Notes: a model not told the origin generated them from the sequence alone. A DNA stretch of 64,000 bases from Streptomyces marokkonensis (GCF_008312835.1 NZ_VSKS01000003.1:372001-436000), one strand, 5' to 3'. Shown: positions 17,276 to 25,187, numbered from the stretch's first letter. Numbers and translations: made by a program.

Positions 17276-17322
17276 CCGCCGTCGCGGGGGCGCGGGTCTG
17301 TACGTCTCAATGGGGCATGGTG

Positions 17323-17577
17323 TCAGCCTGACGTCCTGCAGATGATCGCTGTGGCGACGAAATCGGGCTCCGTGCTGGTGTAGGCGGTGAGGCTGCGCTT
17401 CGGGACGGCCGGCGGCTTCGGCGTCGGGCATCCCGAGGCGGAACTTGAGGACGAAGGCTCCGGCCGGGGGCCCGGCGTTGGTGCAATCCCATCGTTGATC
17501 GACTCTGTGAATGACCAACTGGCGACAACTAGCACGAGCCAACCGCCTACCAGCCACCCTTTCGTGCGCCTGTTCAT
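17323..17577 (-). CDS. Small single-pass membrane protein of AICE type
   Basis: An 84-residue protein starting MNRRTKGWLVGGWLVLVVAS, with one membrane helix close to the N-terminus and a Pro/Ser-rich outer segment (TPGPRPEPSSSSSASG), ending in PDFVATAIICRTSG with two cysteines in the outer part. Similar short proteins occur in Streptomyces integrative elements; I know no function. The upstream in-frame extension to 17649 was rejected because it is Arg/Cys-rich and lacks a ribosome binding site. Confidence 0.5.
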   Translation of the reverse strand: MNRRTKGWLVGGWLVLVVASWSFTESINDGIAPTPGPRPEPSSSSSASGCPTPKPPAVPKRSLTAYTSTEPDFVATAIICRTSG

Positions 17578-17737
17578 CACGCCCCCGTCCGAAGCCCTAC
17601 GGCAAGCAGCAAGTCTGCCAGCCGAACGACATCGCGCCTCACAGACCACCGCGTCAGGAGAGAGGCAAGGACGCCTTGCCGATGATCTGTGGCTTCTTTG
17701 GTCGAGCTAGCAGACTTGAAGGCAGCCTGAGGCACCG

Positions 17738-17782
17738 TGGTTGACCGGCGCTGACCCCTGCATCTTGCACGGCTGTGGCACG
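17738..17782. repeat. Dispersed short repeat, copy 1 (pairs with 29067-29115)
   Basis: The segment containing TGGTTGACCG and CGCTGACCCCTGCA followed by TGTGGCACG is found again at 29067-29115 beside the tRNA-Arg fragment. Such text is familiar from the downstream flank of Streptomyces element integrases, so it probably marks an old element end. Confidence 0.45.
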
Positions 17783-17788
17783 CGGCGA

Positions 17789-18229
17789 CTATCTCTCGTG
17801 CTCCGGAAGGTTGAGACCGCTGAGCTTGTAACGTACCGAGACCTCATCGGCCTGTTGCTGGACCCGGTCCCGCAGTTGAGCCAAAGCCTCATTGAACCTG
17901 GTGTCGGATCCGGGGCCGAAACGTCTGCCGTTAGGGCCGCCCGCTTCGATGAAGTCCGTGAAGGCCTGACGCATGGCACGTAGCCAGATGCGCAGGTCGC
18001 TCCCTGGCTTTTTCAGCTGGGTCAGGTACTCGGACAATCGAATGCGGCACTCGGCGGCTGATGCGAGGCAGGCTGTGGCCTCGGCCTGCGGGCGTGCGTG
18101 CCCGATCGTCAACACGCGTTTATCAGCTAGGAAGTCCATGACCTCCTGTGCGATGGCCCTGTCCGACTTCGTGAACTCCCAGTTGACGCCAAAACCGAAG
18201 GCGCTGAACGCCGTTGGCCGGATGCCCAT
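17789..18229 (-). CDS. DUF6650-like small protein
   Basis: A 146-residue protein starting MGIRPTAFSAFGFGVNWEFT, with GGGAGGGGG a few bases upstream of ATG 18229. The opening F-G-F-G-V-N-W-E followed by AIAQEVMDFLADKRVL is what I remember from DUF6650 proteins of actinobacteria. The middle is helical and charged (RIRLSEYLTQLKKPGSDLRI) and the end is RYKLSGLNLPEHER. There is no membrane segment. Function unknown; these proteins occur repeatedly in accessory regions. Confidence 0.65.
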   Translation of the reverse strand: MGIRPTAFSAFGFGVNWEFTKSDRAIAQEVMDFLADKRVLTIGHARPQAEATACLASAAECRIRLSEYLTQLKKPGSDLRIWLRAMRQAFTDFIEAGGPNGRRFGPGSDTRFNEALAQLRDRVQQQADEVSVRYKLSGLNLPEHER

Positions 18230-18715
18230 CCGTCCCCCTCCCGTTGATGGCGTATGTCTACCAACCTTGCGGTGCGGCACAACCATGATCATCACCCAAG
18301 ACAACCAACATGAGCCGCTGCGGTGACCTGCTTGAGAACGGGGACCGGGGCGCTCGTGCTTCCAGCTTGGGAAGCTAAGGTGATCCACGCCCGGTTGCTG
18401 GGCTGACCTGCGGTGACGCGGTCTCGGCGCCTGCTTGGACACTGGACTGGTCCCCGGTGTTCCCGGCACGATCTGGCACGCATATGACACGCTCCTCCGC
18501 CCTGGTACTCCAGCCGTGGATCGTGATGTTGCTTCGGGTCCGGCGTGGAGACGGCTGCAGGCACCGGTGATCAGCGTGGTCTGTGACGAGTGCTGGAGAT
18601 CTCACGGGTGTCGGTGGGCCGGGCCGAACCGATCCGGGGTCGTGGGCACCGGGCGGTGTGTGGAGAAGGCGTCGCAAACCGGCCGGTTGGTCGAGCCGAA
18701 GTAGGAGCGGGCTGC
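18230..18715. other. Non-coding stretch
   Basis: 486 bases without a credible gene. It holds the tRNA-Gly relic at 18353-18376 and, at about 18466-18486, CACGATCTGGCACGCATATG, which resembles the 3' end of the recombinase remnant at 21971-21993 (GGCACGGATCTGGCACGCGA). This suggests further element debris. Open frames here are Arg/Pro-rich shadows. Confidence 0.4.
18353..18376. other. tRNA-Gly attachment-site relic
   Basis: Minus-strand text AGCTTCCCAAGCTGGAAGC plus ACGAG matches 21 of 24 bases of the anticodon arm and T-arm entry of the intact tRNA-Gly gene at 40.3 kb (which reads AGCTTCCCAAGCTGAGAGCG CGAG). The flanking stretch 18230-18715 has no gene that I can support. I infer a worn attachment site that once bounded an element ending at 22.09 kb. 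Confidence 0.5.
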
Positions 18716-19405
18716 TCAGCGGCCGGCGCGATACGCCTCAAGACGGTCGGCCAGTTCCTTCGGGTGTCCGAGCATCGGGCAGTGATCGCCAGACATCTCG
18801 TCCGGTTCAAAACCGAGACGCCCGACGACGACCCGGCGCATGAACTCGGCCGGGAAGAAGCGGTCGTCGGCGGCCAGCAGGAACTTGGTCGGCACCTCCG
18901 GCCAGGAGGCCAGCGGCCAGGGCTTGCCGAACGGGGCAGGCGCCTGGTGCCGCTGGTGTCCTGCCACGAACTCGGCGGCCAGGGCAGCCGGGGTGTCGTG
19001 AAGTACGAGGGAGAACGCGTCCTCCTCCGTACCGTCCGCGATGCCTCGGCGCCGGTCGGCCTCCTGCCGTGCCGCCCCGTAACCGGTGTTGCCCCACCAC
19101 TCGCCCGGCGACTCGCCCGGGGCCGGGATCTGGGCCTGGAGCATCACGAGCAGATCGGCCGGCAGCCGGTCGCACACCAGTGGGCCGGTGAACCCACCGA
19201 ACGAGTGGGCGACGACGACCAGACCGGTGCGCCCGCCGATCGCCTCGACCACCGTGTCCGTGTACTCCGCAAGCCCGGCCGCCTCGTCATCGCACGGCAG
19301 ATCCGGTGCCACCACGTCGTGGCCCCTGTCTCGCAATTCGGCGGAGAGCGGTCCCCAATACCAGGAGTCGACCGCCGCAGCGTGGATCAATACATAGGTC
19401 GCCAT
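18716..19405 (-). CDS. Alpha/beta hydrolase
   Basis: A 229-residue protein from ATG 19405, preceded by AGGAGG at about 10 nt. Hallmarks: oxyanion region TYVLIHAAAVDSWYWGPLSA, nucleophile elbow VVVAHSFGG, acid strand KFLLAADDRFFPAEF, and catalytic His in DHCPMLGHPKEL. The lid region contains Trp-rich GESPGEWWGN. Members hydrolyse small esters or amides; the salicylate-binding/methylesterase-like subgroup has this H-G-x-x-x-x-x-W-x-W opening, but the substrate is unknown. It stands alone inside the left part of the island. Confidence 0.85.
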   Translation of the reverse strand: MATYVLIHAAAVDSWYWGPLSAELRDRGHDVVAPDLPCDDEAAGLAEYTDTVVEAIGGRTGLVVVAHSFGGFTGPLVCDRLPADLLVMLQAQIPAPGESPGEWWGNTGYGAARQEADRRRGIADGTEEDAFSLVLHDTPAALAAEFVAGHQRHQAPAPFGKPWPLASWPEVPTKFLLAADDRFFPAEFMRRVVVGRLGFEPDEMSGDHCPMLGHPKELADRLEAYRAGR

Positions 19406-19668
19406 CAGACAGGATCCTCCTGCGTTGTCGATCTGTTCTTCCAGCCGGTGGCGGGAGAGCCGGGCTGTCGGACAACGGGTGCGGCCACCGCTGATCATCG
19501 GTGTGTGAAGACAGAAGACCCTGCGGTGGCCGCAGGTCACAGCGTAGTGCCTGCGCGCCGGCAGGCTATGTTCGAGGATCTGATGGGACGGATCGCGAGG
19601 GATTGGCCTGGTCGCCGTGTGCGTTCGCGGTGGAGCGTGCGAACACTCCGGGGACGACGCTCGTGGTC

Positions 19669-19914
19669 ATGACCGACCAGCCGCATCCGAGCAACTGGAT
19701 CGGTCGCGAGGCTGAGCCTGTACTGCCGTCCGGTGCCACCGCGGCTGTTCGGCATGCCCTGCGTGAGGGTTGGACTCCGACGGCTCCGGGCTCCACCGCT
19801 TCAGGAGGTCGATCTATGCCCGCCCCTGGGCTCGTCGTCGGCTGGTCGGACGGTCGCGCGGGGGCGCTGCTGTATGCCGCTGGCCTGGTGCTGGCGCCGG
19901 GTGAGTACTTCTGA
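19669..19914 (+). CDS. Doubtful small protein
   Basis: An 81-residue frame starting MTDQPHPSNWIGREAEPVLP, with the phrase VRHALREGWTPTAPGS that I associate with the ends of several unrelated Streptomyces hypothetical proteins. There is no clear ribosome binding site, and the last third (GWSDGRAGALLYAAGLVLAP) has no family feel. It may be a remnant. The surrounding gap 19406-20059 otherwise contains only the promoter region of the sigma-factor gene. Confidence 0.25.
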   Translation: MTDQPHPSNWIGREAEPVLPSGATAAVRHALREGWTPTAPGSTASGGRSMPAPGLVVGWSDGRAGALLYAAGLVLAPGEYF

Positions 19915-20059
19915 GCATGGCCCATGTCCCATGCCCCCAGAGTGGAGCGCTGCTGCCACGGATTTTGGCGGCGAGAGCTCGTGGGCTGTCCGGGCACACG
20001 AACTGGCGCATCCCCTGCACGTGAACCTTCCTGGCCGCTTCGGACAACAGAGGGTGGAA

Positions 20060-20692
20060 ATGCACTCCACTCCAACTGCACGAAGAAGTGAGGGCCTCGT
20101 GGGGGATCCACCCACCGACGACGCACTGGTCATCCAGGAATCCCTGGAGCGGCCGGAGATATTCGCCAGGCTTTACGACAGACACGCCGCCGAGATCCAC
20201 CGGTATGTGATGCGCCGGCTGGGCGACAGCCACGCCGACGACATCACGGCGCAGACCTTCCTCATCGCCTTCCGCAACCGCGCCCGTTACGACGTCGCGC
20301 GCGCCAGTGCCCGGCCGTGGCTCTACGGCATCGCCAGCAACCTCATCGGCAGCCACCGCCGCTCCGAAGTGCGGGCGCTGCGGGCGCTGGCCCGTACCGG
20401 CGTCGACCCGGTGGCCGAGTCCTGGTCGGAACGGGCCGACGAGCGGGTGACGGCCGAGGCCTCGCAGCAGGCGCTGGCCGGGGCGATCGCGGCCTTGCCC
20501 GGGAAGGACCGGCATGTGCTGCTGCTGGTCGCCTGGGCGGACTTCACCTACCAGGAGTGTGCCGACGCCCTCGGGGTGCCGGTCGGTACGGTCCGCTCCC
20601 GGCTCAGCCGGGCGCGGCGCAAGATGCGTACGGCGCTCGGCGCCGACCCCACCCTAGTAAGCGACCACAACGGGGCGGTAACTCATGGATGA
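20060..20692 (+). CDS. ECF-type RNA polymerase sigma factor (second copy of module)
   Basis: A 210-residue sigma factor. Region 2: IFARLYDRHAAEIHRYVMRR and HADDITAQTFLIAFRNRARY; the conserved WLYGIASNLIGSHRRSE ends region 2; region 4: ALPGKDRHVLLLVAWADFTY with helix-turn-helix ADALGVPVGTVRSRLSRARR. ATG 20060 follows GAGGGTGG; GTG 20099 is an alternative. The stop overlaps the following gene by 8 nt, so it is coupled to a CU044_5270-like partner exactly as in the 1.74-3.55 kb pair. It lies inside the mobile-element island. Confidence 0.87.
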   Translation: MHSTPTARRSEGLVGDPPTDDALVIQESLERPEIFARLYDRHAAEIHRYVMRRLGDSHADDITAQTFLIAFRNRARYDVARASARPWLYGIASNLIGSHRRSEVRALRALARTGVDPVAESWSERADERVTAEASQQALAGAIAALPGKDRHVLLLVAWADFTYQECADALGVPVGTVRSRLSRARRKMRTALGADPTLVSDHNGAVTHG

Positions 20693-21641
20693 CATGACCA
20701 GGATGCGCGAGTTGCGCGCCGATGCGCCGACGCCGGACCGGGTGCGGCTGGTTCCCGGCCGCCAGAAGCTGCTGGGAGCAGCGCAGCAGGGCGCTGCCCG
20801 CAGGATGCGGCTGGACTGGCGCGTGACGGCTGCGGGGGGCGCCGCGACGGTGATCACCATCGCGGTGCTGGTGACCATGCTCGTCGGTGACGATGGACCC
20901 GAGCGCGGCGTGCAGCCTGCCGGCCCCGACCTGACGTCCGCGACGGCGCTCCTGGAGCAGGCGGCGGAAGTGGTGTCGGAGCAGCCGGATCTGCATCCGC
21001 GTGACGGCCAGTGGGTCTACCTGAAGACCGCGCAGTGCCTGAACGGAGCGTCGGACGCGGCGCCCGATGCCAAGCCCGAGGTGAGCGAGGAGTGGGTCCA
21101 GTACGACAGCCCCGCGAGGGAGGACGACAAGGACGGCGACAACGAGCCCTCGCAGCGGCGGCTGTATCGCCTGCTCGCCTCGCTGCCGGATGACCCCGCC
21201 GAAATCCGGAAGCAGACGGTGGACATGTTCCCCATGGGCAAGGACTCCGGCTTGACGGGTGAGCAGATCGAGACCTTCGCGCTCCTGGCGACCCTCAACG
21301 AGGCCTATCCCGTGCATCCGCAGGGAATGGCCAAGCTGTACCGGGCCCTGGCCGCGGACCCCGGGATCGAGGTGGTCCCGCACCTGGTGAAGGACCCCCT
21401 GGGGCATGACGCCATCGCCATATACCCGGACCTGGGCAGCAAGGCCGTTCAGCGCCGGGAGTACCTCCTCGACCCCCACACCTTCCAGTACCGGGGGAGC
21501 CAGTCGGTTGTGGTGGACGACTACGACGAGAAGTACCCGGACGGCTGGTCGGCTGGGCGCTCGTACAAGAAGGGCGAGGTCACATTCTGCGAGATGAAGG
21601 TGACCCAGTCCCTCGTCGACCGGGACGGCGAGAAGCCCTGA
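20685..21641 (+). CDS. CU044_5270 family membrane protein (second copy of module)
   Basis: A 318-residue protein: a cytoplasmic N-terminus of about 45 residues (RELRADAPTPDRVRLVPGRQ), a membrane helix at about 49-66 (AAGGAATVITIAVLVTMLVG) and an outer domain with QWVYLKTAQCLNGASD, ETFALLATLNEAYPVHPQGM and AIAIYPDLGSKAVQRREYLL. The length and plan match the protein at 2457-3551, although the two are clearly diverged. The proposed role, by analogy only, is control of the coupled sigma factor. Confidence 0.72.
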   Translation: MDDMTRMRELRADAPTPDRVRLVPGRQKLLGAAQQGAARRMRLDWRVTAAGGAATVITIAVLVTMLVGDDGPERGVQPAGPDLTSATALLEQAAEVVSEQPDLHPRDGQWVYLKTAQCLNGASDAAPDAKPEVSEEWVQYDSPAREDDKDGDNEPSQRRLYRLLASLPDDPAEIRKQTVDMFPMGKDSGLTGEQIETFALLATLNEAYPVHPQGMAKLYRALAADPGIEVVPHLVKDPLGHDAIAIYPDLGSKAVQRREYLLDPHTFQYRGSQSVVVDDYDEKYPDGWSAGRSYKKGEVTFCEMKVTQSLVDRDGEKP

Positions 21642-21656
21642 ACCGGCCGGGCGGAA

Positions 21657-21995
21657 GTGGCCCAGTGCGAGGGGGCTCCCTTCCGGCGCAGCACCTTCGG
21701 ACGGAAGTGGCGGAAGGCCCGGGAGGCCGTCGGCATGCCGGAGGGCTTCCGGTTCTACGACCTGCGGCACACTGGGCACACCCTCTCCACCCGTTCCGGT
21801 GCCACCCTGAAGGACACGATGGTGCGCGCCGGGCAGTCGTCCAAGAAGGCCGCGCTGATCTATCAGCACTCCGACGAGGAGCGACAGGAGGAGGTCGCCG
21901 CCGGCCTCGACGTCACGGTCCGGACGGCCCGGGAAGAGGCTGCCCGGAAGGCCGCCGAGAAGCCTTCTGGCACGGATCTGGCACGCGATGAGTGA
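21657..21995 (+). pseudogene. Tyrosine recombinase (AICE integrase), C-terminal remnant 1
   Basis: About 110 residues of the catalytic C-terminus: FRRSTFGRKWRKAREAVGMP, FRFYDLRHTGHTLSTRSGAT and KAALIYQHSDEERQEEVAAG. The second Arg box (YDLRHTGHT) and the region of the nucleophilic Tyr (LIYQHSD) are present, but the N-terminal SAM-like domain and first catalytic Arg are lost. It is immediately followed by a terminator and then the 50-bp tRNA-Gly copy, the usual integrase-attP layout. A near-identical remnant sits beside the intact tRNA at 39.87-40.25 kb. Confidence 0.85.
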
Positions 21996-22012
21996 TCACA
22001 GCGGACAGCAAA

Positions 22013-22039
22013 AGGGCCCAGGTCTCTGACCTGGGCCTT
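22013..22039 (+). terminator. Rho-independent-like terminator after integrase remnant
   Basis: Inverted repeat GGGCCCAGGTC/GACCTGGGCC with a short loop, followed by TTCTTC. It lies between the recombinase stop and the attachment site, as at 40295-40322. Confidence 0.7.
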
Positions 22040-22042
22040 CTT

Positions 22043-22092
22043 CATGGAGCGGGTGACGAGAATCGAACTCGCGCTCTCAGCTTGGGAAGCTG
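22043..22092 (-). repeat. 50-bp copy of tRNA-Gly 3' part (attachment site)
   Basis: Fifty bases are identical to 40326-40375, covering the CCA end, acceptor and T arms and the anticodon loop with TTCCCAA of tRNA-Gly. After the anticodon stem the text diverges (GCGATCG), so no D arm or 5' acceptor strand exists and the copy cannot make a tRNA. It is an attachment site formed by integration of an element at the tRNA-Gly gene. With the tRNA it bounds an 18.3-kb segment. Confidence 0.9.
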
Positions 22093-22308
22093 CGATCGTT
22101 CGCGAACGGTTCGAGCGCTGAACTGGGCGAACGTACGGCCCTCGCTCCTTCTCGGCTCGACCGCCTTCACCGTGGTCCCCCGCTGTTCCCCGATCGATCT
22201 GGTGCGGTAGTGGTGCAGCGCTGCGGCGTCCAGGAAGTGACCGGTCGACCACGCTCACTTCCTGATCCCCTCCTTGGCCGGGATGCCCGGCTGCTAGCGT
22301 CCGGCACC
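22093..22308. other. Non-coding spacer with dispersed repeat
   Basis: No gene is supported. Bases 22170-22216 (CGCCTTCACCGTGGTC, later TCGATCTGGTGCGGTAGTGG) recur with a 9-base gap at 23991-24037, and TGGTGCGGTTGTGGTGCGG at 40245-40263 is related. These are probably element-end sequences. The start region of the SUMF1-like gene lies at its right edge. Confidence 0.4.
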
Positions 22309-23094
22309 ATGTGGGCTCAAGAGATCGTGGCCGGCCGACCGGCTTGGCGGCACACCCCCTCCGGAGTGGTCTTCCGGGCCGTGCCCGGCGGGACGTTCCG
22401 GATGGGCTTGTCCGACGCGGAACTGGACGCGGTTCGCGCCATCGAGCAGGCCGACGGCGCCGATGACGACCTCGAAGCGTTCTTCGCCGGTGCAGACCAG
22501 ACCCGCCCGGTGCGGGAAGTGCGGGTCGAGCCGTTCCTGATCGCCCGGCATCCGCTCACGGTGGCGCAAGTACGGCACTGGCTGCCCGAGTACGAGGACA
22601 GCTTCGCCGACTCGGATGCGAGCACGGCCCGACTCAAGGACGACTTGGACGACCTACTCAACGCGTTGCCGTTCCGGCTGCCCAGCGAGGCGGAGTGGGA
22701 GTACGCGGCCCGGGCCGGTACGACCACCCTGACCTTCCGCGGGGACGACAGGCCGGACGAGGACCAGGTGCTCGACGACTTCGCCGACGAGGAACGCACG
22801 GCAGCGGCCGAGAACGCCTTCGGGCTGGCGGCCATGGGCTCCTCGAACGAGATCTGCGCCGACGTGTGGATTCCGCACTTCACGGATGCCCCGATGGACG
22901 CACGCCCCCGCACCGGGGATGGGCCGCGGGTGGTGCGCGGGGGCGGTGGTGACCTCTCTCCGTGGCAGGGTTGCGACGAATGGCTGCTGCTGCTCTCCGC
23001 CGCCCGCTCCGAGTTCGACATGTTCACCGCGGTCCGCCCGGTCGCACCCGTGCCAACCAGTCAGGGGCATGCTGAGCAGGGAGTCAGCACGTAG
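22309..23094 (+). CDS. SUMF1/formylglycine-generating-enzyme-like domain protein
   Basis: A 261-residue protein from ATG 22309. Family signs: FRAVPGGTFRMGLSDAELDA, FLIARHPLTVAQVRHWLPE, PFRLPSEAEWEYAARAGTT and PRVVRGGGGDLSPWQGCDEW. The fold is used by formylglycine-generating enzymes, EgtB-type enzymes and substrate-binding relatives. The paired copper-binding cysteines of true FGE are not visible, and the usual R-G-G-S-W is changed to R-G-G-G-G. A non-enzymatic or different role is therefore likely, perhaps binding or cargo defence. It stands alone just right of the attachment site. Confidence 0.8.
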   Translation: MWAQEIVAGRPAWRHTPSGVVFRAVPGGTFRMGLSDAELDAVRAIEQADGADDDLEAFFAGADQTRPVREVRVEPFLIARHPLTVAQVRHWLPEYEDSFADSDASTARLKDDLDDLLNALPFRLPSEAEWEYAARAGTTTLTFRGDDRPDEDQVLDDFADEERTAAAENAFGLAAMGSSNEICADVWIPHFTDAPMDARPRTGDGPRVVRGGGGDLSPWQGCDEWLLLLSAARSEFDMFTAVRPVAPVPTSQGHAEQGVST

Positions 23095-23137
23095 ACAAGA
23101 CGTGTGCCCTGGGAACTCCGGCACAGCGGCAGGTCCC

Positions 23138-23875
23138 CTACCGACGGAAGAACCGCGGACAGGGGCCTGTGGGCGCCAGCTTATTTCTTCTTGCCCTGGG
23201 TATTGTCAGAGATCTTGCTGAGCTGGGTTTTTGCTGGCCAGAGGCGGTGGGCTCGGGCATCTGGTGGTCGCCTTTGGCTGCTGTCGAGTGGCCTCGGACG
23301 GTCCAGACAACGACCCATCGCCTCTTTCGTCGGCCTACGAGCTGATGGGCAACTCCCGTGCTCCCTGGCGTGCTTCGGCCCGTATCTCCTTCAGGCGGCT
23401 GGGCGTTGTGGCGGTTCTGGTCGAGATTCAGCGGGAGGTCGAGTTGGGAGATGAGCTGTGACTCCAGGTCCCACGGTTCGCTCTGCTCGATCCAGCACAC
23501 TCGCGCGTTGTCCGCCATCCACTGGCTCAGGGTGGTTTCGCCGGCCTTGCCGGAGGTCATCCGCTTGCCGCTGCCCACGCGGCGCAGCTCAAGGCCGAGC
23601 AGACAGCCGAGGGTGAGCCGCAAGGTCGAGCCGGCCGCGTTGCCCCGGTAGTGGTAGCGCACCCGCTTGCGCAGGTTCTGGGTGCTGGCCCGGTTCGCCA
23701 TGTACCACGGGGCTATACCGACGTATAGCAGGCGCCCGGCCTTCAGGTCGGGGTGGGGCGGCTGCTCGAAGTGCCACCCGTAGACCCCTGCCACTGCCGG
23801 GACAGGACTAGAACGAACCAAGCCCTCTTGCGCCGACCACAACCGATCGGGACTGACGAGAGCATTAGCTTCCAC
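23138..23875 (-). CDS. GIY-YIG domain protein with frameshifted C-terminus
   Basis: A 245-residue reading frame. Residues 25-165 form a GIY-YIG-like domain: AGVYGWHFEQPPHPDL and LLYVGIAP give the GIY/YVG strands, then LRKRVRYHYRGNAAGSTLRL, and PWDLESQLISQLDLPLNLDQ near the end with the family-typical LNLDQN. After QNRHN the sequence turns to Pro/Arg-rich text. In the neighbouring frame SRLKEIRAEARQGARELPIS with TAG at 23335-23337 continues the family end, so one base was gained or two lost near 23400. The catalytic core is intact, so DNA cleavage could persist. Function in Streptomyces is unknown. Confidence 0.7.
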   Translation of the reverse strand: MEANALVSPDRLWSAQEGLVRSSPVPAVAGVYGWHFEQPPHPDLKAGRLLYVGIAPWYMANRASTQNLRKRVRYHYRGNAAGSTLRLTLGCLLGLELRRVGSGKRMTSGKAGETTLSQWMADNARVCWIEQSEPWDLESQLISQLDLPLNLDQNRHNAQPPEGDTGRSTPGSTGVAHQLVGRRKRRWVVVWTVRGHSTAAKGDHQMPEPTASGQQKPSSARSLTIPRARRNKLAPTGPCPRFFRR

Positions 23876-24061
23876 GGCCCCTCCAGGCGCGCGACGGCTG
23901 ATTGTCGCAGGCTACTGGTCGCCGCTGACAAAACGTCCTTCGCCTGCGTAGCTGGGTGAGCGGTCCGGGTGCCGCCTTGTTGACCTCGGCGGCCTTCACC
24001 ATGGTTCCCCGCTCGATCTGGTGCGCTTGTGGTGCGGGGCACGGATAGCCCGCGCTGACGA

Positions 24062-24817
24062 CTATCGGGAGATCGGAATCTCGTAGACGATCTCGCAGAG
24101 TGCGGCGGGCACCACGATGTCCGCGGTCTCCACGGACTGCCCCTGGTCGCTGTAGTACGTCCGCCGGATGTGCGTGACGAGCGCGCCCTTCTGGACGCCC
24201 AGGAGTGAGGCCTCCTCGGCGGTCGCCTGCCGTGGCTCGGGCCGCTCCACGGCGTGGCTGACCGTGATGCCGATCTCCGCCATGCGGTTCACGACCCCTG
24301 CCCCTGCGTGCGGCCCTCCCTCGGGGAGGACGACGAGCGTGCCGGCGGTGAGGTCGTACGGCTCCCAGCTCGTCGACAGCTGAACCGGCCTGCCGTCGGC
24401 GAGGAACTCGTACGCGGTCCGGACGCACAGCTCGCCTTCGGCGATACCGAGACGCGCCGCGATCTCCGCCGGTGCCGGGACCTTGGCCTCGGTCCGGCTC
24501 TCCCAGTCGCCCTGCCTGCCCACGGCTTTCATGTCCGCGCGGAACGGGGAGCCGCTGGGCTGCTCGCGCGCCGACGACCGGACCATCCGTACACGCTTCC
24601 GTGGCTCGGCGACGTAGGTGCCGGAACCGGCGCGGCCTTCCAGCAGACCTTGGGAGATCAGCAACTCCTGTGCCCGGCGGACCACGTTGTCGCCGACGCC
24701 GTACTCCTGGCCGATCTGGGCGCGGGAGGGAAGTCGGTCCCCCGGCTCCCACTCGTGCTCCGCGATCCGCCGCCGTAGTTCGTCGGCGATGCGGAGATAG
24801 GGCGGCTGCTCAGGCAT
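24062..24817 (-). CDS. GntR/HutC-family regulator (UTRA domain), AICE type
   Basis: A 251-residue regulator: an N-terminal winged helix (YLRIADELRRRIAEHEWEPG, DRLPSRAQIGQEYGVGDNVV, GLLEGRAGSGTYV), then a UTRA ligand-binding domain (LSTSWEPYDLTAGTLVVLPE and EEASLLGVQKGALVTHIRRT). HutC-type proteins of this sort (KorSA in pSAM2) repress transfer or replication functions of integrative elements. Upstream lie two palindromes at 24827-24857, and a small-gene operon is transcribed divergently, so autorepression and control of that operon are likely. Confidence 0.88.
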   Translation of the reverse strand: MPEQPPYLRIADELRRRIAEHEWEPGDRLPSRAQIGQEYGVGDNVVRRAQELLISQGLLEGRAGSGTYVAEPRKRVRMVRSSAREQPSGSPFRADMKAVGRQGDWESRTEAKVPAPAEIAARLGIAEGELCVRTAYEFLADGRPVQLSTSWEPYDLTAGTLVVLPEGGPHAGAGVVNRMAEIGITVSHAVERPEPRQATAEEASLLGVQKGALVTHIRRTYYSDQGQSVETADIVVPAALCEIVYEIPISR

Positions 24818-24826
24818 ATGGAAAAT

Positions 24827-24857
24827 CTAGTCCACTAGCTCTAATCTAGTTAACTAG
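24827..24857. promoter_or_regulatory. Tandem operator pair for the GntR regulator
   Basis: Two perfect palindromes CTAGT-N2-ACTAG at 24827-24838 (CTAGTCCACTAG) and 24846-24857 (CTAGTTAACTAG), with starts 19 nt apart, lie between the divergent regulator and the operon beginning at 24898. Such paired sites in a divergent gap are typical of HutC/KorSA-type autoregulation. Confidence 0.75.
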
Positions 24858-24897
24858 CTTTACTCAAGGTGATCGCCGCTGACCGGAGGACTGCCCT

Positions 24898-25182
24898 GTG
24901 CCTGCTTCCACAGTGCGCGCGGAGGCCATCGCAGCCCGGTTATCGGCCGTCGGGCTCGCCACGCGCGTGGAGGAGCGCGACGACTGCACGGCCATCGAGG
25001 CGGAGGTGCCGGAACCACTCTCCGCCGGGTCATGGCGGGAGGTCCTGGAAGCGGTGGCCGATGCCGACCGCTTCGGACTCCTCGCCACCAGTTCGAACGA
25101 CCGCACCCTCTGGGCGGTCGTACGCAAAAGGTCCCCGCGACGGGCGATGTCGGGGGACCGGGCCATCAGCGACAGGAGCTGA
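24898..25182 (+). CDS. Small AICE-associated protein
   Basis: A 94-residue protein from GTG 24898 with GGAGGA upstream. Pattern: IAARLSAVGLATRVEERDD and EVLEAVADADRFGLLATSSN followed by TLWAVVRKR. It resembles small alpha/beta proteins that recur beside GntR regulators in Streptomyces integrative elements; function unknown. First gene of a six-gene unit with tight spacing (24898-26943). Confidence 0.65.
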   Translation: MPASTVRAEAIAARLSAVGLATRVEERDDCTAIEAEVPEPLSAGSWREVLEAVADADRFGLLATSSNDRTLWAVVRKRSPRRAMSGDRAISDRS

Positions 25183-25187
25183 ACAGC

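Noticed and set aside
17104-17322. Coding sequence across the 17.15-17.28 kb repeat (frames beginning MSVRLRDNADVQ or CVTTPTD-type text)
   Set aside because: The text is shared at nucleotide level with the copy at 27.1-27.3 kb and the frames are not preserved between copies.
18230-18715. CRISPR array or tRNA gene in the gene-poor stretches of the island
   Set aside because: No regularly spaced direct repeats of 25-40 bases were found anywhere in the window, and only one tRNA has a complete cloverleaf.
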